Shown: one piece after another, positions 1 to 8,232 of the stretch | How the letters are laid out: each line of letters opens with the position of its first letter | How positions within the stretch are numbered: position 1 is the first letter of the stretch | Source of the DNA: Lacinutrix himadriensis | Lineage (GTDB): Bacteria; Bacteroidota; Bacteroidia; Flavobacteriales; Flavobacteriaceae | Direction of reading: 5' to 3' | DNA: 64,000 nt | NCBI RefSeq assembly: GCF_001418105.1 | Contig: NZ_LIQI01000027.1 | Span: forward strand, 434,001 to 498,000 | The notes under the pieces: model-generated | What the model saw: the letters and a program-made list of their open reading frames with translations, nothing else | Databases searched by the model: none | What the model was told of the DNA's origin: nothing | Program-made: the position numbers and the translations under genes

Positions 1-401
1 TTTCTTCTTATCCAGAATACAATAACAGCAACAAGTACAAGTACTGCAAGAATCTCGAAAGTCCCAATTAAAAAACCATATACTGCTTCTGGTAAAACGC
101 TAGAAAAAATACGATGTGTACCAAAAAGTCCATCAATTATAATTTCTAATACTTCAATGTTTATTATTACAAAACCTACGTATACTACAACATGCAAAAA
201 TCCAGAAACCGGACGCTTCACCATTTTACTTTGTCCTAAAGCAATGTTAGCCATGTTTTTCCAACGTTGTGATTTATTATCACTAACATCTACATCTTGC
301 CCTAACTTTATATTACGAACAAGTTTTTTTACATTTTTTGCAAAAAAGCCAAAGCCTACAATTAGTGCAATGGCAAATATTATATTTGGTAAGTAATTCA
401 T
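1..401 (-). CDS. (Fe-S)-binding membrane oxidoreductase, N-terminal part (runs off the window)
   Basis: An open frame on the minus strand starts with ATG at 399-401 and runs to the window edge (about 133 codons, 3' end missing). The product starts MNYLPNIIFAIALIVGF and has three hydrophobic segments (about residues 4-20, 68-88 and 112-131) separated by a polar loop containing KSQRWKNMANIALGQ. This is the pattern of the membrane part of Bacteroidetes (Fe-S)-binding proteins related to heterodisulfide reductase and NarI-like subunits. The ferredoxin-type cysteine clusters would lie in the missing part, so the redox role rests on family resemblance and context. It follows the MlaD-family gene by 12 bases and is probably in the same operon, an arrangement I know from other flavobacteria. 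Confidence 0.7.
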   Translation of the reverse strand, partial: MNYLPNIIFAIALIVGFGFFAKNVKKLVRNIKLGQDVDVSDNKSQRWKNMANIALGQSKMVKRPVSGFLHVVVYVGFVIINIEVLEIIIDGLFGTHRIFSSVLPEAVYGFLIGTFEILAVLVLVAVIVFWIRR

Positions 402-413
402 GTATAGGTTGGT

Positions 414-1361
414 TTATTGTCTTTCGCTTTCTGGTTTAATATATCCTTCTTTATTGTTTTTCCCGAAAACGGATACTTTAATATATCTACTTGGATTTAA
501 TTTAAAGTCTTGTAATAATTCTTGTAGTTGTTGTGATGCTACTTCTAAGTTGGTATACAACTCGTCATCTGTAAGTAGTTTACCAAGCGTACCTTCTCCT
601 TTATCTAAATCGGATAAAAGCGTATTTACATTCAGTAATGTTTGGTCTAAGGTTTTTACGGTTTTAGATAATTCTACATCTTTTAAATCTTCGGAAAGCG
701 CTCCTAAATCTTTACTTACTTTATCAAAATTAGAAAGCATAGAAGTAAGCGTTTCATCATTTTTAGCAATTAAAGAATTGAAAGAATAGGATAATGTTTT
801 AAAGGATTTTATAGTCGTATTTAATTCGCCAATGGCATTTTTCAAGCCTTTTTCGGAATCGTCTTCTACTAATCTATTTAAACTGATTAAAAGAGAATCT
901 GCAGATTCTAAAGTACCATCTAATCCAGAACTCAATCCAGAAAAGTTGCTTGTTAGGCTTTTTACAAGACCTTCTTCTACTTCCGATTGTAAGAAATCAC
1001 CAGATTTTGCAGGCGTTCCTCCTTCCACAGGAATAATTGCAATTCCGTTTCCTCCCATCAAACCTAATTCATAAAGGCGCATTTTACTGTCTTTAGAGAA
1101 TTTTAGATCTTTATCAATAGTAAAAGCAACTCGTGTTTTTCCAGATTCAAAATCATATTTAATGCTATTTATTTTACCTACATTATTTCCTTTAATAGTA
1201 ACAGGAGATGAAGGTGTTAGTGCATTATAATCAAATTCTGTGTAGAATTCATTTTTGGGTTGAAAGATATTTATTCCTTTCAAATAATTGATACCTATTA
1301 TAAGGAATACGATTCCTAATATAACAAGTATGGCAGTTTTAACTTCTCTAGATAACTTCAA
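414..1361 (-). CDS. MlaD/MCE family lipid-transport protein
   Basis: A 315-residue protein with one N-terminal transmembrane helix (about residues 9-29) followed by an MCE/MlaD domain (about 38-115: the stretch with ALTPSSPVTIKGNNVGKI and LGLMGGNGIAIIPVEGG). A long, mostly helical C-terminal region (about 130-290) is rich in Ser, Leu and Asp. MCE proteins form inner-membrane-anchored hexamers that move phospholipids between the membranes. Partner permease and ATPase genes (MlaE, MlaF) are not in view, so the transport complex must be encoded elsewhere or beyond the left edge. The gene lies between an amidase (55-base gap upstream) and an (Fe-S) protein (12-base gap downstream), suggesting one envelope operon. 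Length and architecture are normal for the family in Bacteroidetes. Confidence 0.88.
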   Translation of the reverse strand: MKLSREVKTAILVILGIVFLIIGINYLKGINIFQPKNEFYTEFDYNALTPSSPVTIKGNNVGKINSIKYDFESGKTRVAFTIDKDLKFSKDSKMRLYELGLMGGNGIAIIPVEGGTPAKSGDFLQSEVEEGLVKSLTSNFSGLSSGLDGTLESADSLLISLNRLVEDDSEKGLKNAIGELNTTIKSFKTLSYSFNSLIAKNDETLTSMLSNFDKVSKDLGALSEDLKDVELSKTVKTLDQTLLNVNTLLSDLDKGEGTLGKLLTDDELYTNLEVASQQLQELLQDFKLNPSRYIKVSVFGKNNKEGYIKPESERQ

Positions 1362-1416
1362 CGTTTATTGGATTGGTTATGAAACAAAATTAGAAATAAA
1401 TTTACAAAGAACGACT

Positions 1417-2538
1417 CTAATTAGCACTTGTTTTTAAGGCTTGGTCTAGTGTAATTTTTTTCCCTTCTTTAAAAGCGACTAAAAAACAGGAAGCATATCC
1501 TCTCTTTTTAGCGTTGACTTGCAATTGTTTCGCTTTAGTGTAATCGGATGTGTAGCCGTGAAAATATTTATAAAGGTTCCCTTCTTTTTCTCTAGAAAGA
1601 TCGGTTAAACCTTTAAAATTATATGCTTTTAGTGCCAGTTTTCTAGAACTAGCAGCGATTTGCACTCTAAAAACGACATCTTCAAAGATTTGCTCATGCT
1701 CCTTATTAGTAACACTTGGAAACTCTTCTTGCGGTGTAAAAACAAAAGCACCTATATTTTGGTCTAATGTAGCTTTGTAATCTGTAATAGCATCACTAAT
1801 AGATTTCGATATTTCTTGTTGTCCTTTAGAAGAGTTTAAATATTTACCTTCGGAATTATTCGTAATAAAACCAGTTTCAATAAGTACACTAGGCATATAG
1901 GTATTATGTAACACCCAAAGACTAATTTGCTTTACGCCTCTACTTTTTCTTTTTAATTTGTTTTGAAAGCTTTTCTCTACCAAATCTGCAAGCATGATAC
2001 TTTGGTCTACGTATTCTTCTTGCATTAATGTTAATCCTATCATGGACTCTGGTGCATTAGGATCGAAACCTTCGTAATGTTTTTCATAGTTATCCTCTAG
2101 AAAGATCACTTCGTTTTCTGCTTTGGCAATATTAAAGTTACGTTCGGTATTACCAACACCCAGAACATAAGTCTCTGTACCAGACGCTTGTGTATGATGC
2201 GCATTACAGTGAATAGACACAAATAAGTCTGCATCTGCATCATTTGCAATTTTTGCTCTACCACGAAGGGTTACAAAAACATCTGTTTTTCTAGTATAAA
2301 TAACTTTAACGTTTTTGCTTTTCTCTAAATTTTTACCGACTTGTAAAGCTACTTTTAAAGCAATATCCTTTTCTGTGTACCCATTTTTTGTTGGTCTTCC
2401 AGGATCATGTCCACCATGACCAGCATCTAAAACGACAACAAACTGTTCTGCTTGTTGTGCGTAAACATTGGGTGTATTAACAAAAACGGTTAATACCACT
2501 ATAAGGAATAAGGAATATAATAATCTATTGGTTTGCAT
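1417..2538 (-). CDS. N-acetylmuramoyl-L-alanine amidase (Amidase_3) with SPOR-like C terminus
   Basis: This 373-residue exported enzyme has an N-terminal signal segment (about 1-28, ending VYAQ). The Amidase_3 domain (about 33-245) shows the zinc-site motifs LDAGHGGHDPG (His41), SIHCNAHH and LIETGFITN with the catalytic glutamate. The enzyme hydrolyses the amide bond between muramic acid and the stem peptide of peptidoglycan in the periplasm. Residues about 285-365 (VFRVQIAAS to CFLVAFKEGK) resemble a SPOR-type peptidoglycan-binding module, which would direct it to septal, denuded glycan. It is the first gene of the minus-strand envelope operon and is divergent from the LptD gene, with a spacer of about 125 bases. 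The family call is firm and the SPOR call is moderate. Confidence 0.93.
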   Translation of the reverse strand: MQTNRLLYSLFLIVVLTVFVNTPNVYAQQAEQFVVVLDAGHGGHDPGRPTKNGYTEKDIALKVALQVGKNLEKSKNVKVIYTRKTDVFVTLRGRAKIANDADADLFVSIHCNAHHTQASGTETYVLGVGNTERNFNIAKAENEVIFLEDNYEKHYEGFDPNAPESMIGLTLMQEEYVDQSIMLADLVEKSFQNKLKRKSRGVKQISLWVLHNTYMPSVLIETGFITNNSEGKYLNSSKGQQEISKSISDAITDYKATLDQNIGAFVFTPQEEFPSVTNKEHEQIFEDVVFRVQIAASSRKLALKAYNFKGLTDLSREKEGNLYKYFHGYTSDYTKAKQLQVNAKKRGYASCFLVAFKEGKKITLDQALKTSAN

Positions 2539-2610
2539 ACAGATAATAACTATTTAAGGTTTGAATTATTTTAAATTGCTTAATATTAAATTAATCATAA
2601 AAAATATATG

Positions 2611-2618
2611 TAATTTTG
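2611..2618 (+). promoter_or_regulatory. Bacteroidetes -7 promoter element for the LptD gene
   Basis: The octamer TAATTTTG matches the Bacteroidetes sigma-ABfr -7 consensus TAnnTTTG. A TTG -33 element at normal spacing is not obvious. If used, transcription would start near 2625, downstream of the most upstream possible ATG (2561) of the following frame. That argues for the later TTG start at 2666. Confidence 0.5.
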
Positions 2619-2665
2619 GCAATTCAATAACCGAGCCATACTTTTACAAAAATACATTAAAAGCG

Positions 2666-5392
2666 TTGCGTACAAATAAATTTCAAATACTTTTTGCTTT
2701 AAGTTTTACCATGTTTATTAACATGTGTGGCTATGCACAAGACAGACCAAAATCTGGAGGGGAGATTGTACCTGCAAAAAAGGAAGATTCTATTACCGTA
2801 AATGTAAACGATGTTTTACAACCAAAGGCTAAGAATACCACAGTAGAACTTACAGAAAAAGGAAAAGACTCTACAAAAACAGACTCTGTAAAACCAAAAC
2901 CAGAATTTCTTACCGATATTGTTACCTATAAAGCGAAAGACTACACTGCTTTTAACCGAAAGGAGCAAAAGCTATACTTATATAATGAAGCTGAGATTTA
3001 TTATGGAGACATGGAAATTAAAGCTGGAGTAATTGTTATTGATTATAGTAAAAACGAAGTATATGCCGGAAGAGTGAAAGATTCTGCTGGTGTTTACTCA
3101 CAACATCCTATTTTTAAACAAGGAGAACAAATAGTAGAACCAGATTCTATCCGATTTAATATAGATACCGAAAAAGCATTAATATTTAACTCAAGAACAG
3201 AGCAAGCTGGCGGATTTTTTGACAGTGAAATCTCTAAAAAAGAAAATGATTCGGTGTATTTTGTACAAAATGCTAAGTATACAACTTCCGAAAACAGAGA
3301 AGATCCAGAATATTACTTTTTATTGCGAAAAGCAAAAGTGGTTCCAGACGAAAAAGTAGCTACAGGTTTAACCAATATGTTTATTTATGGTGTTCCTACC
3401 CCTATAGGTTTGCCTTTTGCGTATTTTCCGTTAACCAAAAAACAGACTTCTGGTGTTATATTTCCTAGTTTTGGAGAGCAAAGCTCTAGAGGGTACTTTT
3501 TACAAAATGGAGGTTATTACTTTGCACTTAGTGATTATGTAGATTTAGCAGTCCTTGGTGATTATTATACCAATGGTAGTTATGGTCTGCGTTTACAAAG
3601 TAAATACAATGTACGTTATAAATTTAATGGAGACTTTAGTTTTAGGTATGAAAACCTAATAACTAGTGAACGTGGTTTTGATGATTACGCAAAAAGCACT
3701 GTTTATAATTTACGTTGGTCGCACAGTCAAGATACTAAGGCTAGTCCGAACTCCCGTTTCTCCGCTTCTGTAAACTTAGGAAGTAGTAACTACTACCAAA
3801 CCTCTGTTAATCAAACAAACGTTTCCAACTTTTTAAATAATACGCTATCTTCTTCTATCTCCTATTCAAAAACATTTCAAGGAGAACCACAAGTAAATAT
3901 GAGCGCCACTGCAACACACAGACAAAATACCAATACAGAAAGTATTAACATGACACTTCCAACAATACAAGCAAGTGTTAGCCGTATTTTTCCATTTGCA
4001 AGTAAGACAGGAACAAAAAATGGAATTATTCAAAACATTAACTTTCAATATAATTTAAGTGCAGAAAACAATATAACTACAACAGATTCGCTATTCTTTA
4101 AAAAAGAAATGTGGGACGATATGTTAACTGGTATTAAACATACCATACCATTATCTACCAACTTTAAGCTTTTTAAATATTTTAGTTTAAGTGCAAGTAG
4201 TAATTATGAAGAAAAATGGACTTTTAATACCATCAGTAAAAGTTACGACACTGTTTTAGAAGAAGAAGTAACTACAGAAAAAAGTGGTTTGGATGCTTTT
4301 AGAACTTATAATTTTAGTACCAGCCTAGGAACTACTATTTATGGTATGTTTAATTTTGAAAAAGAAGGCGAAGACAAAAAAATAAAAGCGATTAGACACG
4401 TTATGCGTCCGTCGGTGAGTTATAATATTAATCCTTCCTTTGATAGATATTGGGATTCTTACGAAGTCGTAAATGCCGATGGAGAGGTTGAAGAAGAAGT
4501 AGCTTTTTCACGATTTGAAGAAAGCCTTTATGGAGCACCGAATCGAAATTTCTCTAGCTCGATGGGTTTAAGTCTTTCTAATAATTTTGAAGCCAAAGTA
4601 AAAGATAAAGACAGCACAAAAACCGAAGCTAAAAAAATCATTTTATTAAACAATTTAAACTTTTCTACTTCCTATAATTTTGCTGGAGATTCCCTACAAT
4701 GGAGCCCAATGCGTGTTAGTGGAGGAACACAAATACTTAACGATAAAATGTCTATCAATTTTGGAGCAGTTTTAGATCCTTATGCTTTAGATAATAACAA
4801 CAGTAAAGTAGATGTGTATAATATAAATAATGGAGGTAGCTTATTTCGACTTACAAGCGCAAACCTTACCATGAATTATACGTTAAACAGTAAATCTTTT
4901 AGCGGAAAAGAAGACGAAAGCAGAGAGAACAGTAGAGACGAAACCTTAAAAAGTGGTGGTCGAGCAGATGACCTTTTTGGTGTTTCTGAAGATTTTGCAG
5001 ACCAAAGGTTAAATAATAATAAACAAGAAGATAAAGAGTCCAGCGAGTTTTATAATTATAAAATGCCTTGGAGTTTACGACTTGCCTATGCGGTAAATTA
5101 CTCTAATGCAACCAGGCAGAACGAAATATCCTCACATTCGTTAATGTTTTCTGGAGATATTGAGTTTTCACCACGATGGACTGTTGGAGCTTCTTCTGGT
5201 TACGATTTGCAAAACCAAGGTTTTACTTACACACAATTACGTTTTGAACGTGATTTATTAAGCTGGCGAATGAATCTTTCTTGGGTTCCGTTTAGTTCAC
5301 GAAGTTCTTGGAATTTCTTTATTGGTATTAAATCTAGTATATTAAAAGATATTAAATACGAAAAACGTAGACAGCCAGATGATCAACTGTAA
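2666..5392 (+). CDS. lptD: LptD-like outer-membrane LPS assembly protein
   Basis: A large outer-membrane protein of 908 residues from the TTG at 2666 (943 if the ATG at 2561 is used). I chose 2666 because it gives a clean signal peptide (RTNKFQILFALSFTMF... ending CGYAQ) and lies behind a -7 promoter element at 2611. After the signal comes a low-complexity linker, then an OstA-like beta-jellyroll region (KAKDYTAFNRKEQKLYLYNEAEI onward). The long C-terminal part has alternating aromatic strands and ends ERDLLSWRMNLSWVPF..., consistent with the LptD barrel that inserts lipopolysaccharide into the outer leaflet. I see no cysteine in the mature protein, so the disulfide-switch maturation known for E. 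coli LptD cannot operate here. The partner LptE is not visible. The gene stands alone on the plus strand. Confidence 0.9.
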   Translation: MRTNKFQILFALSFTMFINMCGYAQDRPKSGGEIVPAKKEDSITVNVNDVLQPKAKNTTVELTEKGKDSTKTDSVKPKPEFLTDIVTYKAKDYTAFNRKEQKLYLYNEAEIYYGDMEIKAGVIVIDYSKNEVYAGRVKDSAGVYSQHPIFKQGEQIVEPDSIRFNIDTEKALIFNSRTEQAGGFFDSEISKKENDSVYFVQNAKYTTSENREDPEYYFLLRKAKVVPDEKVATGLTNMFIYGVPTPIGLPFAYFPLTKKQTSGVIFPSFGEQSSRGYFLQNGGYYFALSDYVDLAVLGDYYTNGSYGLRLQSKYNVRYKFNGDFSFRYENLITSERGFDDYAKSTVYNLRWSHSQDTKASPNSRFSASVNLGSSNYYQTSVNQTNVSNFLNNTLSSSISYSKTFQGEPQVNMSATATHRQNTNTESINMTLPTIQASVSRIFPFASKTGTKNGIIQNINFQYNLSAENNITTTDSLFFKKEMWDDMLTGIKHTIPLSTNFKLFKYFSLSASSNYEEKWTFNTISKSYDTVLEEEVTTEKSGLDAFRTYNFSTSLGTTIYGMFNFEKEGEDKKIKAIRHVMRPSVSYNINPSFDRYWDSYEVVNADGEVEEEVAFSRFEESLYGAPNRNFSSSMGLSLSNNFEAKVKDKDSTKTEAKKIILLNNLNFSTSYNFAGDSLQWSPMRVSGGTQILNDKMSINFGAVLDPYALDNNNSKVDVYNINNGGSLFRLTSANLTMNYTLNSKSFSGKEDESRENSRDETLKSGGRADDLFGVSEDFADQRLNNNKQEDKESSEFYNYKMPWSLRLAYAVNYSNATRQNEISSHSLMFSGDIEFSPRWTVGASSGYDLQNQGFTYTQLRFERDLLSWRMNLSWVPFSSRSSWNFFIGIKSSILKDIKYEKRRQPDDQL

Positions 5393-5395
5393 TGT

Positions 5396-5580
5396 TTAGT
5401 ATTCAGTCGCAGTTTGCTGTTAGTGGTAAAGAAGTTATTTATCATGCTGAGCTTGTTGAAGCATTTATAAAGACTTGTCATTCTGAACTAGATTCAGAAT
5501 CTATATAAATAAAGTTTAATTAAAAGAGATTTCCACCTTCCTTCCTACGGCAGGCAGGCTCGGGAAATGAAAAAATAAGT
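5396..5580 (+). repeat. Composite interspersed repeat in the lptD-ridA spacer
   Basis: The spacer is built of short inverted repeats: a TTCAGTCGCAGT motif near 5402, ATGCT...AAGCAT at about 5444-5463, a perfect 8-base inverted repeat ATTCTGAA/TTCAGAAT with a 5-base loop at about 5480-5500, and AGATTTCC...GGAAATGAAAAAATAA at about 5527-5578. Similar units occur at 56507-56630 upstream of thrB. This is typical of dispersed palindromic units in flavobacterial genomes. It carries no coding potential. Confidence 0.6.
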
Positions 5581-5585
5581 TTTCT

Positions 5586-5966
5586 ATGAAAAAAATAATC
5601 ACAACACCAAACGCTCCTGCTCCTATTGGACCATACAACCAAGCTGTTTTATCTGGAAATACGTTATATACTTCTGGACAAATTGCATTACATCCAGAAA
5701 CTGGAGAATTGGTTATGGACGATATTAAAACTGAAACCAAACAAGTTATGGAAAACATGAAAGCGGTTCTTGCTGCTGCAAACATGACTTTTGACAACGT
5801 GATTAAAACGTCTATATTTATTAGCGATATGCACAACTTTGCACAAATAAACGAAGTGTATGGTCAGTATTTTGATAACGACTCCGCTCCTGCTAGAGAA
5901 ACGGTTGAAGTTGCTAATCTACCAAAATTTGTAAATGTGGAAATTAGTTGTATTGCTGTTTTATAA
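5586..5966 (+). CDS. ridA: RidA family reactive enamine/imine deaminase
   Basis: A 126-residue protein of the YjgF/YER057c/UK114 family, full length. The motifs APAPIGPYNQA (residues 9-20) and YTSGQIALHPETG (28-40) are typical, and the active-site arginine (R104 in APARETVEVA) and glutamate (E119 in FVNVEIS) match E. coli RidA R105 and E120. The family hydrolyses 2-aminoacrylate and related imines released by PLP enzymes such as threonine dehydratase, protecting PLP enzymes in the cytoplasm. The start codon directly follows an interspersed repeat. A strong hairpin terminator follows 25 bases after the stop, so it is probably a single-gene transcript. Confidence 0.95.
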   Translation: MKKIITTPNAPAPIGPYNQAVLSGNTLYTSGQIALHPETGELVMDDIKTETKQVMENMKAVLAAANMTFDNVIKTSIFISDMHNFAQINEVYGQYFDNDSAPARETVEVANLPKFVNVEISCIAVL

Positions 5967-5990
5967 ATTCCAAAAATAGCTAACCTTAAT

Positions 5991-6030
5991 AAAAACACCC
6001 AAAGACTCCTGTAGTTTTTGGGTGTTTTTG
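5991..6030 (+). terminator. Intrinsic terminator after ridA
   Basis: The stem AAAACACCCAAA pairs with TTTGGGTGTTTT across an 11-base loop, and the 3' arm runs into a T-rich stretch. The A-rich 5' arm means it could also stop transcripts from the opposite strand. Confidence 0.85.
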
Positions 6031-6338
6031 TTTAAAGTCCTTCCGCTATATTAGCATTCTATTCTTTAATATTTCTGCTCTATTTCTAAGGTTCATTTGT
6101 ATTCCATTCCTTCCGAAGAACAAATAGAAACATATTTAATACCGCTATTTTTATTTATTATAGAGAGTCCGGCGTACTAAACTTTCCTCCTTCTTTCCTT
6201 CCGGCTAATTAGTCACTAACTGTTGCCGGATCTTACGAAAGAATTTAATCTTATATACTTAATTATTTTCCGTTTTATTTACCTATACCTTCAAAAACAG
6301 GCAGTCTCCTACTCTTTTATCTGATACATTTCATTTTC
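6031..6338. other. Non-coding AT-rich spacer
   Basis: About 308 bases between the ridA terminator and the convergent amidohydrolase gene. I find no open frame of useful length, no RNA fold I recognise and no promoter consensus. It is pyrimidine-rich on the plus strand (several CTTCC runs), and two short GC-rich words (TCCGGCG near 6168 and TTGCCGGA near 6223) could pair weakly. It may be decayed sequence. Confidence 0.5.
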
Positions 6339-8078
6339 TTACTGAATAAAATACACCTTTTTAATCTTATTATTTTCTATATGATAGATGGCTACTGCTT
6401 CCAACATTTCATCACCAAATTGCACAAGTTCTTTATCTATAACAATATTGCCCTGAACAATTCTTTCCTTTAATTCACAATGTAGATTAGGCATATTATC
6501 AAACATGCTAGCATATTGTTTTCTCATCGTTTCTTTCCCTGTATAAAGTAGTTTATCTGGATACATATACACGGCAACATCTTCGGCATAAGGCTCTAAA
6601 AAGGCCTCAATATTTCTAAAGTTATAGGCATTTAATTGTCGTTGTGCTAAATCTGCAGGTGTATCTTTTAATAATTCATTCGGTTTAAAAACTTTGCCTT
6701 TATTGATAACGACATTAATTTTACTCACATTTTCTATGTCATCAATCGGATTTGCATCCAATAAAACAAGATTCGCTTTTTTACCAATACTTACTGTTCC
6801 GAACTCTTCTTCTTTATTAAATATTTTCGCACCATTTATTGTAGATGCTTGTATGATTTGCCAAGTATTCATGCCGCTTTTTTGCATGGCTTTTAATTCT
6901 GCTAAATAGGAAGAAGCATGTAAAGTTCCAATATTTCCAGCATCTGTACCCGTAGCAATTAAGACTCCTGCATCCGATAGGATTTTAAGGTTTTCCATAC
7001 TAATGGCATTTAACTTTTTTAAGTCATTAATACTTTTTTCGCCGTTTGCATAGTTTTTATAATTATTAACAAGTGTAGTATCCGACAAATGTTTTAGATC
7101 CAATAAAGAACCTAATTGGTACGGATCTGCTTTTTGCAACTCGTGATTACTCATATTTATGTTTTGACCGAATGTATTAAAATAGCCATTATTCACTATT
7201 AATGTTGGACAAATAATGGTCTTATTCTTTTTCATTAATTGTACAAAATCGTCCTTTAAAATCTCGTCATCTATACTATGCACTAAAAAATCGGCACCAT
7301 TTTCAACGGCCAATTGTGCTGTGATACGTTCGGTTGCATGCACTGCAACTTTCAAATTATTTTTATGAGCTTCTTCTATTATAGCTTTTATTATTGGCAA
7401 GTTTTTATGCGCGCTTTCTTCTACACTTAAACCATCCGCTCCAGCGATATACCATATTTTGATAAAATCTGGACTATACTGCAGTTGTTCTTTAACGCCA
7501 TGGATACCATCTTCTATTGTTTTAGTTAATGTAAATGGTTCGTCTATTCCTAAATTCTCATATACTTTTGGTTCATACGTGGTTAATAAAGGTCCTGTGA
7601 TAAAAATGGAAGGCGAAAAAGCTTTGTCGGTAAAATCTTTTCGCTGATTAAGGAAATGATAATTTGCACCAACATCTACTACGGTAGTAATCCCATTTTG
7701 AAGGTATCTTCTTAATTTGGTTTCCATATCGCTTTTTGCATGGGCGATTTCTTCGTCATAGCTCTTATATTTTTGTAAATTCATAACATCTGGACGCGTA
7801 TATAATCCGCCATTTTGAAAAAAATGAATGTGAGCATCTACAAAACCTGGAAATAGATATTTATTAGAACCATCGATTATTGATGCCTTTTCGGGAATCT
7901 TTATTTTATTACTTTTTGCAATATTGGTAATCACATCATTGGTGATAACAACTGTTTGGTTAGGAATTAATTTTTGTTTTTCTACATCTGCAATGGTAAC
8001 ATTGGTAATATAGGTTTGTGCAAAAATGGAAAATGAGGTCATTAGAACTGCGAAAACTATAATTTGTTTTTTTATCAT
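6339..8078 (-). CDS. Exported amidohydrolase with C-terminal NTF2-like domain
   Basis: A 579-residue protein with a signal peptide (1-20, ending SIFA-Q). The amidohydrolase (imidazolonepropionase/prolidase-like) barrel spans about residues 22-450. Metal-site residues are visible: H83 and H85 (FVDAHIHF), K207 (FIKIWYIAG, probably the bridging lysine), H247 (VAVHATE), H267 (LVHSIDD) and D379 (GTDAGN). The substrate is unknown; related enzymes cleave cyclic amides or peptides. After about residue 463 comes an NTF2/SnoaL-like domain (RQLNAYNFRNIEAFLEPYAE... to the end) that is not part of normal amidohydrolases. The upstream neighbour carries two copies of the same domain. The gene is last of three exported-protein genes on this strand, 154 bases after the propeller gene. 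Confidence 0.88.
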   Translation of the reverse strand: MIKKQIIVFAVLMTSFSIFAQTYITNVTIADVEKQKLIPNQTVVITNDVITNIAKSNKIKIPEKASIIDGSNKYLFPGFVDAHIHFFQNGGLYTRPDVMNLQKYKSYDEEIAHAKSDMETKLRRYLQNGITTVVDVGANYHFLNQRKDFTDKAFSPSIFITGPLLTTYEPKVYENLGIDEPFTLTKTIEDGIHGVKEQLQYSPDFIKIWYIAGADGLSVEESAHKNLPIIKAIIEEAHKNNLKVAVHATERITAQLAVENGADFLVHSIDDEILKDDFVQLMKKNKTIICPTLIVNNGYFNTFGQNINMSNHELQKADPYQLGSLLDLKHLSDTTLVNNYKNYANGEKSINDLKKLNAISMENLKILSDAGVLIATGTDAGNIGTLHASSYLAELKAMQKSGMNTWQIIQASTINGAKIFNKEEEFGTVSIGKKANLVLLDANPIDDIENVSKINVVINKGKVFKPNELLKDTPADLAQRQLNAYNFRNIEAFLEPYAEDVAVYMYPDKLLYTGKETMRKQYASMFDNMPNLHCELKERIVQGNIVIDKELVQFGDEMLEAVAIYHIENNKIKKVYFIQ

Positions 8079-8232
8079 TTTAATAGATTTTTAAATTAAT
8101 AGTATTTTTACTTAAACTGCACGCAACAAATTAATAAACAAGTAGTTAAACACAACACACAACCAATTTAGTAAATAAAAACGTATAAAAAACTCGGAAG
8201 GTTTTACTCTTTTTATTCCGTTCATTTTTGTC

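Noticed and set aside
5516-5836. Minus-strand open frame of 106 residues over ridA
   Set aside because: It is antisense to a clear RidA gene that has all its active-site residues.
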